Origin: Brachypalpus laphriformis
Taxonomy: Eukaryota; Arthropoda; Insecta; Diptera; Syrphidae
DNA: 64,000 bases
Direction of reading: 5' to 3'
NCBI GenBank assembly: GCA_945910035.1
Contig: OX246754.1
Location: forward strand, 278,223,158-278,287,157
Shown here one piece after another: positions 55,884 to 64,000 of the stretch (positions within the stretch are counted from its first letter, which is position 1; every line of letters starts with the position of its first letter). The position numbers were made by a program, and so were the translations under genes. The notes below the pieces were generated by a model. The model had not been told where the DNA came from, did no database searches, and saw only the letters and a list, made by a program, of their open reading frames with translations.

Positions 55884-57604
55884 ATCTTATGTTAAGTTTT
55901 TTTTTTTTTTTTTGGTTGCGCCTGGAGGTGCAGGAATCTTCAAAAGATACCAATGGTCCGTACCATTGGTTATGCCCGATTCATATATCTGACAATGCCA
56001 TCAGTGCTAGTCAGTATATGCCTACGGGCTAAACCTCACCCCCTCAGAGAGGCACTATGAGAACCGGCTGCGCGTACTCATAGTAGTAGGAAATTCGTTC
56101 CTCTCATTTTTTCATTTTTTGTGATGACTACGACTAAGTTGCCTTAACGAGTAGTTTACGCTTCTGTAGTGTTAATCGCGTTAGGTAGGTAGCTTTCCAG
56201 TGAAGGCACCTACTAATACCGTCATTACATGCGGTTTTTCCTTACGGCGCTAGGTCGAAAGGTCTTGTTCTTTGTAGTCGGCGCTCAAGGCTTGTCACGT
56301 CCATAGTACGGATTATTTCATTATTGCAATGAACACGAAGACGGGTACGAAGTTTGCGAGCAAAGTTTGTTACTTCGTCCCTCACGGTAGCAATTCCTAG
56401 ATCTCTGTGAATATCACTATTCCTTATATACCAAGGAGAATTCACGATTGCTCTTAGCATTTTATTTTGAAATGCTTGCAGTAGAGCCATATTGCTTGGT
56501 TTGGTACAACCCCAAAGTTGTATACCATATGTCCAAGACGGTTTTAGCACTTGCTTATACAGAAGCAGTTTGTTGTATACGCTTAACTTCGAGTATCTTC
56601 CGAGTAGCCAATACATTTCTCTAAATCTGATTTCGAGCTCTTCGCGCTTCTTTTTAACGTGTGGTTTCCACTTAAGTTTTGCGTCTAGGGTCATTCCTAA
56701 ATATTTTGCTTCGTTTGCGTAAGGTATTTGTACCGAGTTAATGGATATAGGTAAGTTGTTTATCTTTCTCAACGTAAAATTGACATGCGTTGATTTTGTC
56801 TCATTGAGGACTATTCGCCAGGTTTTTGTCCATTCGCATACATTGTTCAAAGCTCGTTGGAGTTTTCCCGTTGATGATTCGACTGACTCATCCGTTACGA
56901 GGATAGCCGTGTCGTCTGCGAACGTTGCTACAACGGTCCCTTCATCTTGTGGTATATCTCTTGTGTAGAGCAAGAACAGGATTGGACCGAGAACACTTCC
57001 TTGTGGAACACCGGCGTAGATATCTTTGAAATCCGAATATTCACTCCCGTGTCTAACACGGAAAAGTCTGTTTTCAAGATAAGATTCCAATATTCTGTAC
57101 AACTTTTCCGGTAAGATTACCCTTAGCTTATACCTTAGGCCTTCGTGCCATACCTTGTCGAAGGCTTGCGATACGTCGAGAAAAGCACTAGAGCATATTT
57201 TTTTCCCTTCTAGAGCTTTTTCAATCTCGTTCGTTATTCGATACACCTGATCGATTGTGGAATGTTTGACCCGAAACCCGAATTGATGATCCGGGATCAA
57301 GTGTCTTTCTTCAATTACTGGTTGCAATCGTTTCAGCAGAAGTTTCTCGAAGACCTTAGATATTATTGGCAGAAGTGAAATGGGTCTATATGATTTCTTG
57401 TCATTTGCACATTTCCCCGGTTTCGGAACCATAATAACTTCGGCGACTTTCCATTGCCTTGGGACATATAATAGTCTTAAGGAAGCATTTATAATGTAGA
57501 GCAACTTAACCAGCACTTTTTTCGGTAGCTCTTTCAAAATTTCGCCAGTGATTAAATCATATCCCAGAGCCTTGTTATTTTTCATATTTCATCTTATGTT
57601 AAGT
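55884..57604 (-). mobile_element. Jockey LINE insertion with 14-bp target duplications
   Basis: A 5'-truncated Jockey element on the minus strand occupies 55898-57590. Its 3' end is a poly(A) tail, seen as poly(T) at 55898-55913, preceded by about 320 bp of 3' untranslated sequence. Perfect direct repeats ATCTTATGTTAAGT lie at 55884-55897 and 57591-57604. The target is the RNase H LINE. The uninterrupted coding frame points to a recent insertion. Confidence 0.9.
56242..57585 (-). CDS. Jockey reverse transcriptase, 5'-truncated but uninterrupted (447 codons)
   Basis: The ORF reads NNKALGYDLITGEIL, IMVPKPGKCANDKKSYRPISLLPIISK, HQFGFRVKHSTIDQVYR, SAFLDVSQAFDKVWHEGL (motif A), GVPQGSVLGPILFLLYTRDIP (motif B), VATFADDTAILV (motif C), WKPHVKKK, SWTYGIQLWGC and ends LQRTRPFDLAP. 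All RT catalytic acids are intact. The ATG at 57585 is only the first codon after the truncation point. The normal endonuclease and ORF1 are missing, so the protein could not retrotranspose itself. A partial sister copy at 13701-14490 is nearly identical. Confidence 0.9.
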   Translation of the reverse strand: MKNNKALGYDLITGEILKELPKKVLVKLLYIINASLRLLYVPRQWKVAEVIMVPKPGKCANDKKSYRPISLLPIISKVFEKLLLKRLQPVIEERHLIPDHQFGFRVKHSTIDQVYRITNEIEKALEGKKICSSAFLDVSQAFDKVWHEGLRYKLRVILPEKLYRILESYLENRLFRVRHGSEYSDFKDIYAGVPQGSVLGPILFLLYTRDIPQDEGTVVATFADDTAILVTDESVESSTGKLQRALNNVCEWTKTWRIVLNETKSTHVNFTLRKINNLPISINSVQIPYANEAKYLGMTLDAKLKWKPHVKKKREELEIRFREMYWLLGRYSKLSVYNKLLLYKQVLKPSWTYGIQLWGCTKPSNMALLQAFQNKMLRAIVNSPWYIRNSDIHRDLGIATVRDEVTNFARKLRTRLRVHCNNEIIRTMDVTSLERRLQRTRPFDLAP

Positions 57605-58239
57605 ACTTTATTCAAATTGACGCCGAGAAAGTAGCCAATCACCGATGGCAACATCTAGACCAATGCTATACCGCCAGACAGCTCTGGCCGACACTCAATA
57701 AATCCAGGTCCATCGGACTCTTGAAGCACAAGAGAGGAACCCTCTCAAAAATAACAAATGTCCTCACTGGATACTGCGTCATAGGAAGACATGCCTAAAG
57801 ATTAGGTATCCCTCATAATGACTTCTGCAGAAGCTGCAGAGATGAAGAGGAAGAAGAGACCATCAGTCATCTCCTGTGCGCCTGTCCTGCGCTCGCCAAC
57901 ATCAGGAAGGCCACTTTGGGTGAGTATAGCAGGAGCGGTATCTAGCGAATTAAAAGAGCACTTCACGGCAGCGTAAGATGGTTGACTAAAATCCTCAGAG
58001 TATCACCTAACAGGTTGTCATAAACAAATTTAAAAGTTGGCAGCTACCGATTTCTACTTGCCCTAATTCTCTACGTAAAATCACAGTAGAACTGTTTCCA
58101 CATAAACATGAATCCTCATACGTAGATGAATCACAGTAAAATATCAAACATCCTCATGGTAACCACAGTTTAATAAGTCGAGATCTGTAACAAATTTCAA
58201 GACAGAACAACACCTAGACCTGACGGCACTCCAAACATA

Positions 58240-59200
58240 GCCCCCAATACGAATCAAAGCACACATTTTATCCTCATAGGACTTCTAAGATTTCTTGGCA
58301 AAAAACTCTGACATGTGATTTTCGCAGTCATTTATGGAATTCAACTTACTCAAATACACCAGATAATTCTGCATGGACAAATAGTAATCCGTCTTTGCAA
58401 GGTCTAGACTATACGGTGTATGCATCAAAACTTCGTAGACAAAATCTCGCAGTTTTTGACGAGTCACCAAAAAAGATTGTGATCTGACATTGTCGTGATG
58501 GAAGACAACGCCCCTTCTGTTGATTAACTCCGGCTGCTTTTCCTGAACCACTTTATTTGTTAGCTGCTGGTAGTAAAGCTCAGAATTAATCGTTTTGCAT
58601 GGGTTCCTTCCTCTCCCACCAAATACTCAGCATCATCTTCTTTGGCATTAGTCCCGGTTTTGCAACGATTTGGGGAACCTCACCCTTCTTTGACCTTGAT
58701 CTTTTTCGCACCACATTGTCGTACGTGATCCACTTTTCGTCACCAGTAATACATTTTTTTTTTTCCAAAAACGGGTCGATTTCGATTCGATTCACAAGTT
58801 AAAGTTCTGTGCAGGAAATTTTCTTCTGTAAGATTCTGTGGTACCCAAACGTCGAGTTTTCTTATGTAGCGAGTCTTCTCTAAATTAATTAAAACTATGG
58901 TATTGTGTCGCCGATGATTAGACCTAAAGCGATGTCACGACTGCTTATGTGACGGTCATTCTCCACCTTTTTCAGGACTTCATCGACTTTTTCAGTCGTT
59001 GGTCGACCAGAGGAGGGGTGTAGTTTTGACATCGAAGTTTCCGGAACAGAATCGAACTTGGCTGTTACTTTTAATGAAGTACCTTCACCATAAATAGCAC
59101 AAATTTATTCACTACTTTTTCTCACTTTCACTCACTTTTTCCAGGAATTTCACTCATCTTTACTTGGAGAAAACAGCTGATTGAGTGATCAGAAGTTGTC
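58240..59200 (-). pseudogene. Mariner transposase, mauritiana-like, decayed
   Basis: Minus-strand D,D34D mariner transposase. From about 59040 downward: PSSGRPTTEKVDEVLKKVENDR and HISSRDIA (helix-turn-helix, DNA binding), a run of stops, then NRIEIDPFLEKKKCITGDEKWITYDN (first Asp; open frame 58795-58586), RRGVVFHHDNVRSQ (second Asp) and PYSLDLAKTDYYL (third Asp; open frame 58551-58285). Frameshifts separate these. Terminal repeats could not be delimited. Confidence 0.8.
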
Positions 59201-59905
59201 AGCTTTTGATCATCAAAATGCCACGAAAATTAAGCTTAGTCTGGGCATAAAAAATGCCAGTGTGAAGCGGTGAATTCAGTATCTTGCGTTGTGAAGAATC
59301 TTTAAGAAAAAAAGCAATGATAACCGCACCATTCTGACCTGCAATGTGGTAAGGCAATATCTACGTTTGAATTCCCAACACAGATCTACATTTGGATATC
59401 ATTTCTTCAGTTTCCTCTATTATGTCTATTATATTCCATTGCACTCTTTAAGTACAACTAAGGCCAATTTATTGACACATCCAAGGCAAACTGTCGCTAA
59501 TTAACTTAATATTCACGAAAGTTGTCCGACGCCTACTCATGGACTGAGTCTGTGCCTTTGTCACATGTGTTTGCATTGGTTTACATGAATTTAATCACCG
59601 ATATTATTGTCTGAGCATTAACAGTAAATAGAATATTTATTGCTATTTAAATAGAGCAATTAATAAAAACCATTTAATTAAGTTTCTAATTATTTTGATT
59701 ATATGTTGTCGCCGCGAATTGTCTGCATAGGGTTGACATATTAGAATAGTTGTTTGTTTCAGAATGCAGGCATGGCATACAATTCTTGCAGCAGGCTTAC
59801 GAATATTTGAACATTAGGTTAAGTTCTTGCTGGACTTCGTGAGTCACTTTTGGAAAAGGAGCTTGAAAGAAGATAATTTTGCCTGAACTCAGGATTGGTT
59901 TATGG
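59201..59905. other. Unassigned AT-rich spacer
   Basis: About 700 bases between the mariner remnant and the SINE. Nothing recognised. Confidence 0.45.
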
Positions 59906-59907
59906 AC

Positions 59908-60195
59908 ACCACCCGTGGCGCTGTGGTTAGTGTGTCGGATCACTGCACGTGAGGTTCAATGTTCAAATCCTAGAAAACACCAAACAGTTTTTTCACGGTG
60001 CCAACTCTCGCGAACGTTTGACAAACACCCGAGAGCTGTTGTCAGGAGAAAGCTTCTCAAAAACAAAAATATTGTACAAATATTGCCCTTCGGATACGGT
60101 ATAAAACTGTTGGACTCTTCCTTTTGTGCGAAAAATATAATCCACAAAACACAAGTGGTTGCGAGAAGCTAGGCTTAGGCACTTGTTGTACCAAT
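59908..60195 (+). mobile_element. tRNA-derived SINE, copy 4
   Basis: Plus-strand copy with A box TGGCGCTGTGG (about 59916-59926) and a weakened B box GTTCAAATCC (about 59960). The body matches the 10.0-kb copy (CTCTCGCGAACG, CTTCTCAAA, AAGTGGTTGCGAGAAGC) and carries a roughly 15-bp AT-rich insertion near 60060-60080. It diverges more from copy 1 than copies 2 and 3 do and may be older. Flanking repeats were not found. Confidence 0.75.
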
Positions 60196-60210
60196 ATACA
60201 TACTCGTATA

Positions 60211-60420
60211 TACAGTGGACCCCCGGTAATCCGGCCGCTGTCTCATCCGGCACCCCCGGTACTCGTAATCCGACATGCCTATCGCTGTACATAAAATTTA
60301 TTTCAGCAAATTTTAACTAATGCATGATTGAACAGGTTGTAACTCGTACGCGCCACCACTCAGATCAGATAGAATCTTATCACATTGCCTTGTAATTTGT
60401 CGGATTACAAGGTACACTTT
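60211..60420. mobile_element. Possible pogo/Tigger-like miniature element
   Basis: TACAGTGGACCCCCGGTAATC at 60211 resembles the end of pogo/Tigger elements with its TA target. About 190 bp downstream GTCGGATTACAAGGTACAC is an imperfect inverted match. An internal partial repeat (CCCCCGGTACTCGTAATCCG) lies near 60257. No ORF. The right end is too decayed to be certain. Confidence 0.35.
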
Positions 60421-60634
60421 TTTCGGTTAACCAAGCAGCACTCAGGGCCTTTAAATCTTACACGGTATAGTCAATGCTTATTTGGGATTGTCTCTAATTC
60501 CTTTGGAAACTACGCATATAACAATAATATTGCCATTGCCTGTATACTAGGTCAAGAAGGTTTCGAGGAGAATGAAAGAGCGAATTTTCTAGTTAGAAGG
60601 TCAACAAGTTTATATTGTAGAATATAGCGAGAAG

Positions 60635-61865
60635 GTTACGGTTGGCCTTGCGCAGGAGAGGCATCACAAAAAAACTCACACCTCTTATCAAAGCCACATA
60701 CGAGGGAAGTAAGTGTCACTTCTGGGCGGTTTGATATCTCACACCTTGTAGGTTGACCGCATTCCTTAATTGTGGAATCCATACGAGTGTAAACCTCTAA
60801 AGCGAGGTACAACAAAAGCTAAGTACCAACCAAAAAATGCTTACAAAACAAACCAATAAATCGTAATTTAAAATCGTAAATTGATTTCAAAACAACAACA
60901 AAAAAGTGTCACGTCTTGCCCAATGGTAAGGTTTTGGAGGATTTTGAAGTCCGAAGTCGAGTACATCAGGGGTGCATACTGTCACCACTATTGTTCTTGA
61001 TGGTCATCAGCGATGTGCTCCGTGCAGCATTGACGGAAGGTAATTATGGAATTCGTTGGACTATGACATCTTACCCTAAACACCTGGATTACGCTGACGA
61101 TGTTTGTCTACCTTCACATCGGATAATGGATCTTCATTTGATGGCCCAAAATATGGAAACTGAGGAAAACAAAGTGAGGCTAAAAATAAATACAGCCAAA
61201 ACAAAAGCTCTAAGCACTTCTAATACCCGCGTTTAACTTAACACTGTCGGACAGAAAGTCGAGAAAGTTGATTACTTTCTTTATTTAGGAAGTGTGGTCT
61301 TAGCTAATCGTGGTGGCACCGAACTGGATGTGTGCAGCAGAATCGGGAAGGCTAAAGCTGAGTTCGGAATGCCATCCAAAATCTGGAGATGCAATGTAAT
61401 CGGCTTAAGAACTAAGCTGCGACTGCTCCGCTCCAACGCAGAATCGGTGCTGCAGTACTTGGAAGGTGGACACCATTAACATACGCAAGCTGCAAGTCTT
61501 CGCAAACAAATTTTTGAGGATCATGGGGATTTTTTGGTCTAACCGCATCTCCAACGAACAACTTTATCTGAGAACGGGCTTAAAACCTATAAGCATTACT
61601 ATACGAAGAAGAAAATGGTAATGTATTGGACACACGCTACGGCGCGAAGACAACACAATTGCGAAATACGCCATGAAGTGGAATCCGCTCATCCAGGCAG
61701 GCAGAATAGCGGGACGCCCTAGGCAAACGTGGCGCAGAACAGTTGAGGAAGAATCGAGCTCTTTAGGAATGAGTTGGAGGCAGTTCAAACGCGTTGCAGA
61801 ACTCCGAACAAGATGGCGCGCAGGCGTGGTTGACGCCATATGCTCCACGAGGGGTTAAAGGATCT
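60635..61865 (+). mobile_element. RTE-B-related LINE, divergent copy
   Basis: A 5'-truncated relative of family B with many silent-looking differences, so it is a separate subfamily. It reads RLALRRRGIT...IKATYEGSKCH (60640-60718), is interrupted by a 184-bp insertion, and resumes KCHVLPNGKVLEDFEV, HQGCILSPLLFLMVISDVLRAA and LDYADDVCLPS (motif C, about 61085-61110). After frame breaks it continues GGTELDVCSRIGKAKAEFG, FWSNRISNEQLYLRTG-like, RRRKW, and ends GRIAGRPRQTWRRTVEEE and a CACGAGGGGTTAAAGGATC 3' block. Confidence 0.75.
60711..60912. mobile_element. 184-bp short retroposon-like insertion with 9-bp target duplications
   Basis: 60720-60903 interrupts the RTE-B relative between two perfect AAGTGTCAC repeats (60711-60719 and 60904-60912). 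The insert ends A-rich (AAAACAACAACAAAAA), as retroposed sequences do. It starts TTCTGGGCGG, has no ORF, and does not recur elsewhere in this window. It could be a SINE or a truncated LINE end. Confidence 0.65.
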
Positions 61866-62119
61866 AAGTAGTAAGTTTCCTTTGGTCCTCGTAAAGCAAA
61901 CTGCACGCGTTCTCGTAAGGCTTAAAGCTGTTTGTGATTATGCTGCAATGATGGTTAACGTGAACAAATTGGTGGAGTTAAAGATATCGCATTTCGAGAA
62001 AGCTCAGTTACTATTTTAAGGAAGTTTGAAATTATTGCCGAGGCTATTTAGCCTGTCTTTAAATCCTTATATGGGCTTATGTTCATATATCATACGACCT
62101 GTCGAAATGGGATTCCCTC
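61866..62119. other. Spacer, nothing recognised
   Basis: Short stretch between two RTE remnants with no recognisable feature. Confidence 0.4.
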
Positions 62120-62385
62120 TTTCTGTTGCTGGAATACTTAACTCGCAGGGATCGAGTACGTAACACCAGACCACTTAATATTGAGCAGCTACTTCTCCGA
62201 ACGAAACAATTTATGCTTCGATGGTTTGGTCACGTAGTGCACATGTTACCAAACTGACTTTGAATACTTCGACATGACTGCCATGACATCAGGAAAGCGA
62301 GACTTTGGTCGGTTTAGGAATAGATGGTATGATGAAGTCCGACATATCGCCTGAACCTGTCTGGGCATTCCTCCTGATAAAAGAC
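62120..62385 (+). mobile_element. RTE family D 3' fragment, decayed
   Basis: Plus-strand reading gives RDRVRNTRPLNIEQLLLRTKQFMLRWFGHVVHM, matching the C-terminal region of the RTE-D insertion at 36.1-36.5 kb. Downstream stops and frameshifts accumulate. Only the most conserved part of the family's end is identifiable. Confidence 0.6.
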
Positions 62386-63150
62386 TATGCATGCGCCGTA
62401 CCATAACTCATTTTAAATAGACTAATAAATTAATTAAGAACTAAACTCAAGGCTATTCACACTATACAACATAAACGATCCTCGGCAACCTTACCTATAC
62501 ATTATAGTAAAATACTTCCCCCATCGTATTGTCTGCAAAGTGATTGAAATTATTAATTAATTTATTATATAGTCAAAATAAATTGGATAGCCATAGGCAC
62601 ACGCCTCGATTAATTAGATTCTGCTTCCATGTGAAGAAATATCTAATTAACATCCTCGACTTCCTGGCAAAGTCATGAAAATGCATGAGTAAGATTTCGC
62701 ATTAACCGGTTCTTACTACGAGTAGAACATGCTAAAGCTGATATACTTTGGGTACTTCACTTGATTAATTAGTTTTTGGATGATTTACTCTGCATGGCGT
62801 GAATGGGTAAAATCAGTTTGCAACACCTGTTAAGACGCTCTCCATTCTCCATGGTGTTAGTTCTGATCTTGTTGCAAATAAATCAGTTTTGTGCCGATGG
62901 AAGTACGAGTATATAGATTTCTAATAGAAGGGATTCCAAAGAGGATGTATTTAAGCTGAAGTTATTCTTTTAGAAAAGGAAAAGTACGGAAAATAATTAT
63001 TTTATTTTCAAACCCAGATTTCACAAAGCCTTAGTGTCTGGTGTCAAGAGGACGCTATTTTTCAGTGAGCTTGCTTTAAGCTGTAATCCTGTGGTTGGGT
63101 CATATTTGAACCAAATCAAACGTAAATGTACATAGCCTAGTAGAAAGCAT
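62386..63150. other. Unassigned AT-rich region
   Basis: About 760 bases with no supported feature. Confidence 0.45.
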
Positions 63151-64000
63151 TTAATACTTACTGTGTCCGAGATACAAACCATCCGGAAGATTTAATGAAA
63201 TTTGTGATTCTACGAAATCCTTAAAGAAGTATTGTCTAAGGAACTTGTTTCTTAGATGGTAGAGGCCTGAACAGTGGCAAAGAAAGTGAGCAAAGTCCTC
63301 GTGAACCTCCTCGTCACCACAGCCGTTTTCGATCACATGTCACTTTTTCATATGGTATCGCATAGTGTTATGCTCCGTAATGACTCCTATGAGAGTAGAG
63401 TCTGCATAAGTCTATTGGTTCTTGTTCGGTCGAATGTAGGTCATAGCTTCCTCGTGGTGATACAAGTATTTCGCTTTCGTTAGATCTTTGTTCCCTGCTT
63501 CGAGTTTGAGTGTGCAAGGTGAGATGCACACTGAGGGGTGGGATTGGTCTGAGTTTAGTGCTGAGCCTCCTCTAGCAAATTCGTCGGCTTTCTCATTCCC
63601 TGAATGCCCCCATGTCCAGAGACCCAGCAGAGCTTTACCTTGTGTTGTGTTCTAAGAACCTTGAGCTCGTTTCTACAACACGTCACAAGCTTCGATTCTA
63701 TTTCTACAGCAGATATTGCTTTTATCGCTGCTTGGCTGTCGATGGAAAAGGTGATATCCTCTCGTGGTATTGCCCTCATCGCAGTCTTACAGGCTGCTAT
63801 TGTCATTGCTAGAACCTCTGCCTGGAAAACGCTGCTGTAGTTCTGAGGTCAAACTGACATGGAGATACCAAGTGCCTATACCTATTTCCATTTTGTATCC
63901 ATCGGTGCGTATGGATTGTTCGTTAGGTGTTCTATCATTTTTCTATTCTTCCCTGCACGGGTAGGTGCTTCAAAATCGGCTCGTGAAGCCTAGGTATGGC
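63151..64000 (-). mobile_element. RNase-H-type LINE C-terminus, runs off the window
   Basis: Minus-strand end of another LINE with an RNase H domain. From 63806 downward: MTIAACKTAMRAIPREDITFSIDSQAAIKAIS (second half of RNase H with the Asp of IDSQAA), KLCWVSGHGGIQG (last catalytic block; the usual His is present), a frame break near 63600, then TLIGVITEHNTMRYHMKK and GCGDEEVHEDFAHFLCHCSGLYHLR, a C-terminal zinc-knuckle-like region. The upstream half extends past 64000. It is a different family from F at 53.5-58.0 kb. Confidence 0.65.

Larger units (their letters stand above)
53481..58030 (+). mobile_element. RNase-H-type LINE, family F, split by a Jockey insertion
   Basis: A 5'-truncated non-LTR retrotransposon of the I/LOA/R1 assemblage with a C-terminal RNase H domain. 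It occupies 53481-55897 and resumes at 57605 (after the second copy of the target duplication) with TDIEEPASYVKYFIQ-type sequence. A C-terminal zinc-knuckle-like region follows (FCRSCRDEEEEETISHLLCACPAL, about 57820-57890), then an end near 58030. The endonuclease part is not present or not readable. Confidence 0.8.

Overview
The window looks like repeat-rich nuclear DNA of an arthropod, probably an insect and perhaps a higher fly. I infer this from a spliceosomal GT-AG intron, TATA boxes, mariner, PIF/Harbinger, hAT and Transib-type DNA transposons, RTE-, Jockey- and RNase-H-type non-LTR retrotransposons, and a tRNA-derived SINE. No species can be named. I found no convincing host gene, rRNA, tRNA or CRISPR array. 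Nearly everything recognisable is a transposable element, many nested in one another and most broken.

Layout. 0-0.93 kb: mariner/Tc1-like remnant. 1.3-2.8 kb and 7.1-9.9 kb: RTE family A. 2.9-5.9 kb: RTE family B copy with one nonsense codon in its main frame and a 3' deletion. 10.0-10.3 kb: intact tRNA-derived SINE with 13-bp target duplications. 12.3-15.1 kb: minus-strand mosaic of three non-LTR elements joined head-to-tail. 17.0-19.7 kb and 34.4-34.9 kb: the two halves of a second RTE-B copy, split by a 14.7-kb Polinton/Maverick-like element (19690-34381) with long terminal inverted repeats and a perfect 6-bp target duplication (GATGTT). 34.9-36.9 kb: minus-strand CR1/Jockey-like LINE with an RTE fragment in it. 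39.3-41.4 kb: Transib (RAG1-like) transposon whose ends start CAC(A/G)GTG. 41.6-42.4 kb: non-autonomous hAT. 44-48 kb: RTE family C copies and a SINE. 49.4-52.1 kb: PIF/Harbinger element with MADF-BESS and nuclease genes. 53.5-58.0 kb: RNase-H LINE split by a Jockey insertion. 58.3-59.2 kb: mariner. 59.9-60.2 kb: SINE. 60.6-61.9 kb: divergent RTE-B relative. 63.1-64.0 kb: end of another RNase-H LINE.

The most interesting object is the Polinton-like element. It carries, in order: a zinc-finger protein-primed family-B DNA polymerase with a 65-bp intron and an endonuclease-VII-like motif; a remnant of a phospholipase-A2-like gene facing an A32-type packaging ATPase across about 95 bp holding two opposed TATA boxes; a gene of unknown function broken into three pieces; a protein with a collagen-like tract and tail-fibre-like motifs; and a 20-bp minisatellite open in all three forward frames. 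I see no integrase, protease or major capsid gene. The polymerase, ATPase and unknown gene carry stops or frameshifts, so this copy should not be autonomous. The polymerase cassette lies inside what should be the left inverted-repeat arm, an arrangement I cannot explain simply.

The nesting gives a relative chronology: RTE-B was hit by the Polinton, which was hit by a small hAT element that itself holds an RTE-A fragment, and separately by an RTE-C tail.
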